Source: Enterobacter sp. Cy-643
GTDB lineage: Bacteria; Pseudomonadota; Gammaproteobacteria; Enterobacterales; Enterobacteriaceae
Assembly (NCBI RefSeq): GCF_011752815.1
Contig: NZ_VWWV01000003.1
Location: forward strand, 310,001-374,000
Length of the DNA stretch: 64,000 nucleotides
Reading direction: 5' to 3'
The position numbers and the translations under genes are program-made. Shown piece by piece: positions 23,449-31,202 of this stretch; the first letter of the stretch is position 1, and each line of letters starts with the position of its first letter. The notes below the pieces were generated by a model that saw only the letters and a program-made list of their open reading frames with translations, made no database searches and was not told the DNA's origin.

Positions 23449-23824
23449 AGGAGATTTCCTCTGCAGATAACGGGGCTAATTATTCGCATCGTGATGGCAC
23501 AAAGTTATCACACCAATTTTTAAGCAACGACCACATTTTTGCGTCAATGGTCACAAAACAGACACATAAACTCCGTCCTCATGTGCATAAAACGGACCAA
23601 ATCCCGCGTCGATACTGACCTGAGAGCAAGGTATAGCCCCACATTACGCGAAAATGCTTTTGTGATATCACTCAACTTATAAAGATGTATGACAAGTTAT
23701 CGTTCGAACCGTCGCAGTACCTCTTGCCGGGCAACGCTTGCCGCGGATCATGGGTGACAAAAGCAGGAGCGGAAGCCGATTTATCGGGAACAACGTTCAC
23801 AATAAAGACGGGATGGAGTTAGAA
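23449..23824. promoter_or_regulatory. Divergent uxaC/exuT control region
   Basis: 376 gene-free bases between uxaC and exuT. Visible are an imperfect CRP-like site (TGTGATATCACTCAAC, 23661-23676, 8 of 10 informative bases) and an ExuR-like half-site (ACACCAATTTT near 23510). A GC-richer stretch follows at 23710-23760. I could not find a full ExuR palindrome. Confidence 0.4.
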
Positions 23825-25126
23825 ATGCGAAAAATAAAAGGTTTACGCTGGTACATGATAGCGCTGGTGACGCTGGGCACCGTGCTGGGCTATCTGACCC
23901 GTAACACAGTGGCCGTTGCGGCGCCCACGCTGATGAGCGAACTGAATATCACCACGCAGCAATACTCGTGGATCATCGCCGCCTATTCGGCCTGTTATAC
24001 CGTTATGCAGCCTGTCGCGGGCTACCTGCTTGACGTGCTGGGCACCAAAGTCGGCTACGCCGTGTTCGCCGTCGCCTGGGCTATTTTCTGTGGAGCAACC
24101 GCGCTGGCGGGCAGCTGGGGCGGCCTCGCACTTGCCCGTGGCGCAGTCGGTGCCGCCGAAGCAGCGATGATTCCAGCAGGATTAAAAGCCAGCAGCGAAT
24201 GGTTTCCCGCCAAAGAACGTTCTATTGCGGTGGGCTATTTCAACGTGGGGTCGTCCATCGGGGCAATGATCGCGCCGCCGCTGGTGGTCTGGGCCATTGT
24301 GATGCACAGCTGGCAGATGGCGTTTATGATAACCGGCGCACTGAGCTTTATCTGGGCCATGATCTGGCTGTGGTTCTACAAAAACCCGCGCGACCAGAAA
24401 AAACTCACCAGCGAAGAGCGTGAGTACATCATCAGCGGCCAGGAAGCCCAGCACCAGACAGATAACGCCCAAAAGATGTCGGCGTGGAAAATCCTGCGCA
24501 ACCGCCAGTTCTGGGGCATCGCCCTGCCGCGATTCCTGGCTGAGCCCGCGTGGGGCACCTTCAATGCCTGGATCCCGCTGTTCATGTTTAAAGCCTACGG
24601 CTTCAACCTGAAAGAAATCGCGATGTTCGCGTGGATGCCAATGCTGTTTGCCGACTTTGGCTGCATTCTTGGGGGCTATTTACCGCCGCTGTTCCAGCGC
24701 TGGTTTGGCGTTAACCTGATTGTTTCACGCAAACTGGTGGTCACAATGGGGGCCATACTGATGATTGGGCCAGGCACGATAGGCCTGTTTACCAGCCCTT
24801 ACGTGGCCATTGCTTTGCTCTGCGTGGGTGGATTTGCTCATCAGGCGCTGTCCGGGGCGTTGATCACCCTGTCGTCCGACGTTTTCGGCCGAAACGAAGT
24901 CGCCACGGCGAACGGCCTGACGGGCATGGCAGCCTGGACCGCCAGCACCTTGTTTGCCCTGGTCGTCGGTGCCCTGGCCGATACAATGGGCTTCAGTCCG
25001 CTTTTCGCGGCGCTTGCCGTGTTCGATCTTCTCGGCGCGATTGTTATCTGGACGGTGCTGAAAAACCAGTCTGCCAGCGAACTCGCGGTCGTTGCTCCTG
25101 CTCCGAATGCCGTGACACAGTCTTGA
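23825..25126 (+). CDS. exuT: Hexuronate transporter
   Basis: Major-facilitator (anion:cation symporter family) importer for galacturonate and glucuronate, 433 residues with about 12 membrane segments. It matches E. coli ExuT throughout, from M-R-K-I-K-G-L-R-W-Y-M-I-A-L. The ATG at 23825 has GGAG eight bases upstream; the in-frame ATGs at 23813 and 23738 would add residues without a membrane role. Functions with uxaC-uxaA (divergent) and is followed by its repressor gene exuR. Confidence 0.95.
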   Translation: MRKIKGLRWYMIALVTLGTVLGYLTRNTVAVAAPTLMSELNITTQQYSWIIAAYSACYTVMQPVAGYLLDVLGTKVGYAVFAVAWAIFCGATALAGSWGGLALARGAVGAAEAAMIPAGLKASSEWFPAKERSIAVGYFNVGSSIGAMIAPPLVVWAIVMHSWQMAFMITGALSFIWAMIWLWFYKNPRDQKKLTSEEREYIISGQEAQHQTDNAQKMSAWKILRNRQFWGIALPRFLAEPAWGTFNAWIPLFMFKAYGFNLKEIAMFAWMPMLFADFGCILGGYLPPLFQRWFGVNLIVSRKLVVTMGAILMIGPGTIGLFTSPYVAIALLCVGGFAHQALSGALITLSSDVFGRNEVATANGLTGMAAWTASTLFALVVGALADTMGFSPLFAALAVFDLLGAIVIWTVLKNQSASELAVVAPAPNAVTQS

Positions 25127-25133
25127 TTTAAAA

Positions 25134-25152
25134 ACCGCCGCCTTCGGGCGGT
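25134..25152 (+). terminator. Hairpin after exuT
   Basis: ACCGCC/GGCGGT pair around a short loop, preceded by an A-run; there is no good T-run on the plus strand, so termination may be partial. Confidence 0.45.
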
Positions 25153-25186
25153 AATTCTCACGTTGGTTGCTAGAGCGTCACCGGGA

Positions 25187-25204
25187 AAAGTGGTATAACA
25201 AATT
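25187..25204. promoter_or_regulatory. Candidate ExuR operator of exuR
   Basis: AAAGTGGTATAACAAATT keeps the core of the ExuR/UxuR-type palindrome (TTGGTATACCAA, one change in the inner ten bases). It sits about 35 bases before exuR, consistent with autoregulation. Consensus quoted from memory. Confidence 0.45.
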
Positions 25205-25236
25205 TATTCACATACCGCCTTCTCCCGGAGCAACTT

Positions 25237-26013
25237 ATGGATGCCGTAGAACCCCGCCGCCTTTATCAGCAGCTTGCCGCCGAATTAAAACAACGCATTG
25301 AAACCGGTGTTTATCAGGTTGGGGAAAAACTGCCTGCGGAACGGTTTATCGCCGAAGAGAAAAACGTCAGCCGTACCGTCGTTCGCGAAGCAATCATCAT
25401 GCTGGAAGTGGAAGGCTACGTTGAGGTTCGCAAGGGCTCAGGTATTCACGTCATGTCTAACCAGGCCAAATACATGACGGTGCCGGATGAGCGTTTTGAG
25501 TTTGCCAATTATGGGCCTTTCGAGTTGCTGCAGGCGAGGCAGCTTATTGAAAGTAATATCGCGGAGTTCGCCGCCACCCAGGTCACCAAGCAAGATATTG
25601 TGAAACTGATGGAGATCCAGGAAAAAGCGCGAAAAGAGCAAACTTACCGTGATTCTGAGTGGGATCTGCAGTTTCACGTTCAGGTCGCACTGGCTACGCA
25701 AAACGGCGCGCTGGCGACCATCGTCGAAAAAATGTGGAGTCACCGCATCTACAACCCGTACTGGAAGAAACTGCACGAACACATCGATATGCGCCCGGTA
25801 GATAACTGGTGTGATGATCACGATCGGATTCTTAAAGCCCTGATTCGTAAAGATCCACATGCTGCAAAACTGGCGATGTGGCAGCATCTGGAAAACACCC
25901 GTCAAATGCTGTTTAACGCCACCAGCGATGATTTTGAATTCAATGCCGACCGCTATTTCTTTGCAGAAAACCCGGTCATTCACCTTGATACAGCCGCAAA
26001 CGGTCAAAAATAG
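25237..26013 (+). CDS. exuR: Hexuronate regulon repressor, GntR family
   Basis: Represses exuT, uxaCA and related genes; hexuronate intermediates relieve it. 258 residues, the E. coli ExuR length. An N-terminal GntR winged helix (about 8-75; [12 protein letters not shown] and the V-S-R-T-V-V-R-E-A recognition helix) is followed by a FadR-type all-helical effector domain with metal-binding His residues in the later helices (W-S-H-R and D-D-H-D-R-I). The gene stands downstream of exuT behind its own candidate operator. Confidence 0.95.
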   Translation: MDAVEPRRLYQQLAAELKQRIETGVYQVGEKLPAERFIAEEKNVSRTVVREAIIMLEVEGYVEVRKGSGIHVMSNQAKYMTVPDERFEFANYGPFELLQARQLIESNIAEFAATQVTKQDIVKLMEIQEKARKEQTYRDSEWDLQFHVQVALATQNGALATIVEKMWSHRIYNPYWKKLHEHIDMRPVDNWCDDHDRILKALIRKDPHAAKLAMWQHLENTRQMLFNATSDDFEFNADRYFFAENPVIHLDTAANGQK

Positions 26014-26333
26014 TCATTTTTCTACCCGAGGGTAAGCAAACCATAAATAGTGTCAGCGTTTGTAAATACCCTCGCCAGCCTCTCCCCCAGTAAGCAAAAT
26101 CATTGCTCAACGAACTGCAAATACTGTGACGTATAACGCGCAGTTTTGTTACAATTAGATGCAATTTCACCGCCTGTGTGGGTTAAGCCCCTTCCCGCAG
26201 TCGTTTCACGTGATGTTAGTCCGTTCCGGCTGCACGAGCGGTGGGTTGTAGCCAGCAAATAAATATAAAAACCATGCTGCATTCTGCTCATCCGTTTACA
26301 CCGGCGGCCTAAACGAAGTGCCAGGAACCCTGA
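26014..26333. other. exuR-yqjA intergenic region
   Basis: 320 bases without a gene. A palindrome TACCCGAGGGTA (26023-26034) and a further TACCCTC (26067-26073) can pair with GAGGGTA (26028-26034), enclosing AAAC...GTTT. GTAAG-N6-ATAAA (near 26033) loosely resembles a CpxR box; yqjA-mzrA are Cpx-regulated in E. coli. No convincing -10/-35 pair could be fixed by eye. Confidence 0.35.
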
Positions 26334-26996
26334 ATGGAACTACTGACTCAACTGCTTTCCGCTCTCTGGAGCCAGGATTTTGAAACGCTAGCCAATCCGT
26401 CGATGATTGGCATGCTCTATTTTGTGCTGTTCATGATTATTTTTCTTGAGAACGGCATACTTCCGGCTGCGTTCTTACCCGGCGACAGCTTACTGGTATT
26501 GGTTGGGGTTCTGATCGCCAAAGGGGCGATGGGTTTCCCGGAAACGCTGGCGCTGTTGACCATTGCCGCGAGCCTTGGCAGCTGGCTGGGCTATTTCCAG
26601 GGGCGCTGGCTGGGTAATACCCGCATCGTCCAAAACTGGCTGTCGCACCTGCCGGCCCATTATCACCAGCGCTCACATCAGCTTTTCCATAAGCACGGGC
26701 TCTCTGCGCTGCTCATTGGCCGCTTTATTGCTTTTGTTCGTACCCTCCTGCCAACTATTGCCGGATTATCAGGTCTTAGTAGCGCACGTTTTCAGTTCTT
26801 CAACTGGATGAGTGGCCTGCTGTGGATATTGATTCTGACCACCCTGGGTTATCTGCTGGGCAAAACCCCTGTCTTCCTGAAGTACGAAGACGCCTTGATG
26901 TCATGCCTGATGCTGATCCCGGTGGTGCTTCTGGTCATCGGTCTGGTCGGTTCGTTAATCGTGCTTTGGCGTAAAAAACGTGGCCAAAGCAGTTAG
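26334..26996 (+). CDS. yqjA: DedA-family inner-membrane protein YqjA
   Basis: Membrane protein of 220 residues in the DedA/VTT family, needed in E. coli with YghB for normal division, proton motive force and resistance to alkaline pH and some antibiotics. Family signatures are present: F-L-E-N-G-I-L-P-A-A-F-L-P-G-D (acidic residues in the first re-entrant segment) and R-F-I-A-F-V-R-T-L-L-P (two functional arginines). Followed 9 bases later by mzrA, as in E. coli. Confidence 0.95.
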   Translation: MELLTQLLSALWSQDFETLANPSMIGMLYFVLFMIIFLENGILPAAFLPGDSLLVLVGVLIAKGAMGFPETLALLTIAASLGSWLGYFQGRWLGNTRIVQNWLSHLPAHYHQRSHQLFHKHGLSALLIGRFIAFVRTLLPTIAGLSGLSSARFQFFNWMSGLLWILILTTLGYLLGKTPVFLKYEDALMSCLMLIPVVLLVIGLVGSLIVLWRKKRGQSS

Positions 26997-27005
26997 AGGG
27001 ATTCG

Positions 27006-27383
27006 ATGAAATTAGCGTTCACACGCCGCCTGAAGGCGGCGCTGCTTGTTGGAGCCCTGGCGATTGCGTCGCTGATGGTGTGGTCCGGCATGCAGAATAA
27101 AGATTCTACCCTCGAAATTCGTGCCTCGCGGCAGGGCGGGAGTATTCCCGACGGCTTCTATGTCTGGCACCACCTGGATGCTAACGGTATCCGCTTTAAA
27201 AGCATTACGCCGCTCAATAACACACTACTGGTCACGTTTGATTCCAGCGCGCAGAGCGAGGCGGCAAAAGAAGTGCTCAACCGCACGCTGCCCCAGGGGT
27301 ATGTCATTGCCCAGCAGGACGGTGATAAAGACGCGCTTGCCTGGCTCTCTATTCTGCGTCCTGACCACAACCACCTCGGCTGA
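27006..27383 (+). CDS. mzrA: EnvZ/OmpR regulon modulator MzrA
   Basis: Small single-pass inner-membrane protein (125 residues; 127 in E. coli) that contacts EnvZ and links the Cpx and EnvZ/OmpR systems. One N-terminal hydrophobic helix (about 10-28) precedes a periplasmic domain. It is cotranscribed with yqjA (9-base gap). Assignment comes from position, length and topology together with recognisable sequence such as the C-terminal A-W-L-S-I-L-R-P. Confidence 0.88.
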   Translation: MKLAFTRRLKAALLVGALAIASLMVWSGMQNKDSTLEIRASRQGGSIPDGFYVWHHLDANGIRFKSITPLNNTLLVTFDSSAQSEAAKEVLNRTLPQGYVIAQQDGDKDALAWLSILRPDHNHLG

Positions 27384-27557
27384 TCCCCTTCTCTCAGTCT
27401 GAATTTGCTATCATCTTCTGGGTTTTTAGCAGATTCATGACTATGCTTTAGCTGTTTTTACCACTCTTTATCTGCGCTTTTTCGGCACTCTGGAACGACG
27501 CATGGAGTATGATCGTCTGATACTTTTATGATTCGTCTTACAATGGAAGGTTTAACC

Positions 27558-27926
27558 ATGAATTACCGCACCGTACTGGCTCTTGCTTTACTCACGCTAA
27601 CCTCTGCCGCACAGGCAAATACCTTGTGCAGCGAGAAAGAGCAGGATATTCAACGCGAGATTGGCTATGCGGAAAAACATAATAATCAGCACCGTATTGA
27701 TGGTCTGAAAAAGGCCCTGAGTGAAGTGCGCGCCAACTGCAGCGACAGCAGCCTGCGTGCGGAGCACCAAAAGAAGATAGCCAAACAAAAAGCGGAAATC
27801 GAAGAGCGCAAAGCCGATCTCATCGAAGCCCGCCAGAAGGGTGACCCGGACAAAATTACCAAACGCGAGAAGAAACTTGCGGAAGCAGAAGATAGCCTCA
27901 AAGCTTTAGAGAAGCGTGATTACTGA
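27558..27926 (+). CDS. yqjC: YqjC, periplasmic DUF1090 protein
   Basis: Secreted 122-residue protein of unknown function. A signal peptide (about 1-20, T-S-A-A-Q-A-N) precedes a highly charged helical region rich in Lys, Glu and Arg, with a Cys in T-L-C-S-E-K and another in R-A-N-C-S-D-S, conserved in E. coli YqjC. ATG 27558 is preceded by GGAAGG; the earlier in-frame ATGs at 27528 and 27543 would bury the signal peptide. First of the stress-induced yqjC-yqjD-yqjE-yqjK run. Confidence 0.93.
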   Translation: MNYRTVLALALLTLTSAAQANTLCSEKEQDIQREIGYAEKHNNQHRIDGLKKALSEVRANCSDSSLRAEHQKKIAKQKAEIEERKADLIEARQKGDPDKITKREKKLAEAEDSLKALEKRDY

Positions 27927-27976
27927 TTGTGTAGTCGCAGACTTTAAGGATCCATCTCAAACACTCGGAGAGAATT

Positions 27977-28282
27977 ATGTCAAAAGATACTACGTCAGAA
28001 CATTTACGCGCTGAGTTGAAATCCCTGGCAGACACGCTTGAAGAAGTCCTGAGTGCGTCCACGGACAAGTCAAAAACTGAACTGGACAAACTGCGAGCCA
28101 AAGCGGAAAAAACGCTAAAAGAGAGCCGGGATCGCCTGGGCGAAACCAGCGAAGCCATCGCCAAACAAACCCGTGAGGCGGCCACCAAAGCGGATGATTA
28201 TGTTCGCGAGAACCCGTGGACCGGCGTAGGCATTGGTGCGGCAGTCGGCGTCGTGCTGGGTGTGCTGCTGGCTCGTCGCTAA
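27977..28282 (+). CDS. yqjD: YqjD, membrane-anchored ribosome-binding protein
   Basis: 101 residues, like E. coli YqjD, an inner-membrane protein that binds ribosomes in stationary phase. A long charged N-terminal helix (coiled-coil like, DUF883) is followed by a C-terminal anchor with glycine zipper, V-G-I-G-A-A-V-G-V-V-L-G-V-L-L-A-R-R. Preceded by GGAGAG and followed one base later by yqjE. Confidence 0.95.
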   Translation: MSKDTTSEHLRAELKSLADTLEEVLSASTDKSKTELDKLRAKAEKTLKESRDRLGETSEAIAKQTREAATKADDYVRENPWTGVGIGAAVGVVLGVLLARR

Positions 28283-28283
28283 G

Positions 28284-28682
28284 ATGGCGGATTCTCACCA
28301 AAGCCAGGGGCCGGGCAAAAGCGTGCTCGGCGTTGGCCAGCGGCTGGTGACGATTCTGGTCGGCATGGTCGAAACGCGCGTGCGTCTTGCCGTCGTCGAG
28401 CTGGAAGAGGAAAAAGCACACATCGTCCAGCTGCTGCTGATGCTGGGTCTGACCATGCTGTTCGCCGCCTTTGGCCTAATGAGCCTGATGGTGCTGGTTA
28501 TCTGGGCCGTTGATCCGCAGTATCGTCTTAACGCCATGATTGCTACCACCGTCGTCCTGCTATCGCTGGCGTTGATCGGCGGTATCTGGACGCTGCGGAA
28601 GTCCCGTCAATCAACCCTGCTGCGCCACACCCGGCGAGAGCTGGAAAACGACAGGGCCCTGCTGGAAGAGGATAAGCGATGA
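28284..28682 (+). CDS. yqjE: YqjE, inner-membrane phage-holin-like protein
   Basis: 132-residue protein of the YqjE family (phage holin family III-like, DUF1469) with two adjacent transmembrane helices (about 48-72 and 80-100) between charged cytoplasmic ends. The function is unknown; it belongs to the RpoS-controlled yqjCDEK cluster in E. coli. ATG 28284 starts M-A-D-S-H-Q-S-Q-G-P-G as in the family, right after the yqjD stop. Its stop overlaps the yqjK ATG. Confidence 0.93.
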   Translation: MADSHQSQGPGKSVLGVGQRLVTILVGMVETRVRLAVVELEEEKAHIVQLLLMLGLTMLFAAFGLMSLMVLVIWAVDPQYRLNAMIATTVVLLSLALIGGIWTLRKSRQSTLLRHTRRELENDRALLEEDKR

Positions 28683-28969
28683 GCGATGCAGACCGTGATA
28701 AACGTAAAGCTTATCTGCTCAGCCAGGTTCAGCAGCAGCGGCTCGATCTCAGCGCCGCAAAACGCGACTGGCTGCAGGTCACCGGCCCCTACGATCGCGG
28801 CTGGCACACCTTAGTCAGCCTGCGGAGCTACGCGATGATCGCCAGCAGCGTGCTGGCAATCTGGACGGTGAAGCACCCCGGTAAGTTCATGCGCTGGGCC
28901 AAACGAGGATTTGGCGCCTGGAGCACCTGGCGGCTGATTCGTAACACGCTTAACACGCCTTCGCGCTAA
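28679..28969 (+). CDS. yqjK: YqjK-like protein
   Basis: Small 96-residue protein completing the yqjCDEK cluster. It begins with a basic region rich in Gln and Arg and has one hydrophobic stretch (about 51-64, S-Y-A-M-I-A-S-S-V-L-A-I-W). Start overlaps yqjE by four bases (ATGA). Function unknown; identification from context, length and family resemblance. Confidence 0.9.
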   Translation: MSDADRDKRKAYLLSQVQQQRLDLSAAKRDWLQVTGPYDRGWHTLVSLRSYAMIASSVLAIWTVKHPGKFMRWAKRGFGAWSTWRLIRNTLNTPSR

Positions 28970-28973
28970 ACTT

Positions 28974-28999
28974 AAAACACCGCTTCTGGCGGTGTTTTT
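28974..28999 (+). terminator. Intrinsic terminator of the yqjCDEK run
   Basis: AAAACACCGC-TTCTG-GCGGTGTTTT with a closing T-run, five bases after the yqjK stop. Confidence 0.88.
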
Positions 29000-29216
29000 A
29001 TTTCTGCCCCTTGCTCTTCAATACCGCGTATTTTTACTTTCCTGACTTAGTTTCCTCAGGATATTTGAAGAACTTAGACAGTTTTCCTTGCTAACAATCC
29101 TTTTTCACCCCGTCTATTATCCTCCCCATCGACAGCAAACATCGGTAACCACTGGAGTTTGCGCACCTTTTAAGCCCTGGCCGAAAACGCCGGAAAAAGA
29201 ACCGCTGGAGAGAAAA

Positions 29217-29609
29217 ATGAAAAAATTAGAAGATGTTGGCGTACTGGTTGCTCGTATTCTGATGCCAATCCTGTTTATTACCGCTGGCTGGGGCAAAATT
29301 ACCGGTTATGCAGGCACACAGCAGTACATGGAAGCCATGGGCGTGCCGGGTGCGCTGCTGCCGCTGACCATTCTGCTTGAGTTCGGCGGCGGTCTGGCCA
29401 TTCTGTTCGGCTTCCTGACCCGTACAACCGCGCTGATCACTGCGCTGTTTACCGTGCTGACCGCGTTCCTGTTCCACAGCAACTTTGCTGAAGGCGTGAA
29501 CTCTATTATGTTCATGAAAAACTTCACCATCGCAGGTGGCTACCTGTTGCTGGCAGTCTTCGGCCCGGGCGCAATCAGCCTTGACCGCGTCCTGAATAAA
29601 AAATGGTAA
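29217..29609 (+). CDS. yqjF: DoxX-family membrane protein YqjF
   Basis: Inner-membrane DoxX/DoxD-family protein of 130 residues with four hydrophobic helices, almost identical to E. coli YqjF from M-K-K-L-E-D-V-G-V-L-V-A-R-I-L-M. The family is tied to redox and thiol stress; in E. coli yqjF is induced by aromatic nitro compounds. ATG 29217 has GGAGAG upstream. The next gene is the glutathionyl-hydroquinone reductase yqjG, also quinone-related, beyond a terminator. Confidence 0.95.
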   Translation: MKKLEDVGVLVARILMPILFITAGWGKITGYAGTQQYMEAMGVPGALLPLTILLEFGGGLAILFGFLTRTTALITALFTVLTAFLFHSNFAEGVNSIMFMKNFTIAGGYLLLAVFGPGAISLDRVLNKKW

Positions 29610-29634
29610 GCGTTCTATACTGATGAACACCGAG

Positions 29635-29662
29635 AAAGCGAAGACACCGTCTTCGCTTTTTT
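29635..29662 (+). terminator. Intrinsic terminator between yqjF and yqjG
   Basis: AAAGCGAAGAC-ACC-GTCTTCGCTTT with a T-run: an 11-base stem and 3-base loop. It lies 25 bases after yqjF and 21 before yqjG, so yqjG expression needs read-through or its own promoter. Confidence 0.88.
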
Positions 29663-29682
29663 GCTATTGAGGAGGAGAAAAA

Positions 29683-30675
29683 ATGGGACAACTCATCGAC
29701 GGCGTCTGGCATGACGTCTGGTACGACACCAAATCGACCGGCGGCCGCTTTAAACGCTCTGAATCCGCCTTCCGCAACTGGCTGACTGCTGACGGCGCAG
29801 CGGGCCCCTCCGGCGAAGCCGGGTTCGCCGCAGAGAAAGATCGCTATCATCTGTATGTGTCTCTCGCCTGCCCCTGGGCGCACCGGACGCTCATCGTGCG
29901 TAAACTAAAAGGCCTCGAGCCCTTCATCTCCGTTTCCGTCGTTAACCCGCTGATGCTGCAAAACGGCTGGACGTTCGCGGAGGATTTTCCGGAGGCAACC
30001 GGCGACACGCTTTACCACCATGAGTTCCTCTACCAGCTTTACCTGCAGGCCGATCCTCATTACACGGGCCGCGTGACGGTGCCCGTACTTTGGGATAAGA
30101 AAAACCAGACGATCGTCAGTAACGAATCCGCAGAAATCATTCGGATGTTTAACACGGCCTTTGATGCTCTCGGGGCACGAGCTGGAAACTACTATCCCGA
30201 CGAGCTAAAAGGTGCGATTGATGAGCTAAACGGCTGGATTTATGACACGGTGAACAATGGCGTGTACAAAGCGGGCTTTGCCACTTCTCAGGAAGCCTAC
30301 GATGAAGCCGTTGAAAAAGTCTTTGTCTCTCTGGCGCGTCTGGAGCAAATTCTGGGTCAGCATCGCTACTTAACCGGCCCGCAGCTAACCGAGGCAGACA
30401 TTCGCCTGTGGACGACGCTGGTTCGTTTTGATCCGGTGTATGTCACCCACTTTAAGTGCGATAAATACCGCATCAGCGACTACCCAAATCTTTACGGCTT
30501 CCTGCGCGATATCTATCAGTTACCCGGCGTCCGCGAAACGGTGAGTTTTCCGCATATCCGCACCCACTATTATTGCAGCCACAAAACTATCAACCCAACC
30601 GGCATTATTTCCATCGGCCCTGCACAGGATTTAGACGAACCGCACGGGCGAGATAAGCGGTTTAGGAAGAGTTAA
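29683..30675 (+). CDS. yqjG: Glutathionyl-hydroquinone reductase
   Basis: Xi-class glutathione transferase that reduces glutathionyl-hydroquinones, 330 residues (328 in E. coli). The catalytic cysteine is Cys63 in L-A-C-P-W-A-H-R-T, as in the E. coli enzyme, with the following thioredoxin-fold and all-helical C-terminal domains; the E-A-D-I-R-L-W-T motif is conserved. A GGAGGAG site precedes ATG 29683. Confidence 0.96.
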   Translation: MGQLIDGVWHDVWYDTKSTGGRFKRSESAFRNWLTADGAAGPSGEAGFAAEKDRYHLYVSLACPWAHRTLIVRKLKGLEPFISVSVVNPLMLQNGWTFAEDFPEATGDTLYHHEFLYQLYLQADPHYTGRVTVPVLWDKKNQTIVSNESAEIIRMFNTAFDALGARAGNYYPDELKGAIDELNGWIYDTVNNGVYKAGFATSQEAYDEAVEKVFVSLARLEQILGQHRYLTGPQLTEADIRLWTTLVRFDPVYVTHFKCDKYRISDYPNLYGFLRDIYQLPGVRETVSFPHIRTHYYCSHKTINPTGIISIGPAQDLDEPHGRDKRFRKS

Positions 30676-30779
30676 GAATATTCAGCACAACAATGATTTA
30701 CGGCCTATGCATTCACGACTATTCTTGAATCGATCGCTTACCGTTCAGGTGATTGTCGGATAATCAAGGCAGGCCTTAA

Positions 30780-31151
30780 ATGGATTGGTATTTCAAAGTA
30801 TTAAGAAATTATATTGGGTTTGGCGGGCGTGCTCGCCGCAAAGAGTACTGGCTGTTTCATCTGGTGAACTTCATCCTGGCGGGCGTGTTGAGCGTGCTGG
30901 ATAAAATGCTTGGGCTGCATATCGCCAAGGATGAAGGGGCACTCACCACGATTTATACCGTTCTGGTTTTCCTGCCGCTTTGGGCAGTCCAGTTTCGTCG
31001 CCTGCACGACACCGACCGCTCAGCCTGGTGGCTGTTGCTGCTGTTAATCCCGATTGTCGGCTGGCTGATTATTCTGGCATTCAACTGCCAGGACGGTACG
31101 CCGGCAACCAACCGCTTCGGGCCAGATCCTAAAGCCCCTGAGCTCTACTAA
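30780..31151 (+). CDS. yhaH: YhaH, DUF805 inner-membrane protein
   Basis: 123-residue membrane protein of unknown function. It has the DUF805 signature F-x-G-R-A-R-R-K-E-Y-W-x-F near the start, then three hydrophobic segments separated by the conserved R-R-L-H-D-T-D-R-S-A-W-W loop, and the terminal N-R-F-G-P-D-P. Equivalent to E. coli YhaH (121 residues). It is the last gene of the first backbone block; the next gene, mpl, belongs to a distant part of the E. coli map. Confidence 0.94.
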   Translation: MDWYFKVLRNYIGFGGRARRKEYWLFHLVNFILAGVLSVLDKMLGLHIAKDEGALTTIYTVLVFLPLWAVQFRRLHDTDRSAWWLLLLLIPIVGWLIILAFNCQDGTPATNRFGPDPKAPELY

Positions 31152-31153
31152 AC

Positions 31154-31185
31154 AAAAAGGGCGTACCGTAAGGCACGCCCTTTTT
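31154..31185. terminator. Bidirectional terminator between yhaH and mpl
   Basis: AAAAAGGGCGT and ACGCCCTTTTT pair over 11 bases around a 10-base loop. A- and T-runs at both ends suit termination of both convergent genes. It marks the seam between the two E. coli-like blocks. Confidence 0.88.
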
Positions 31186-31202
31186 CTCATCAGGCTCTGC
31201 GC

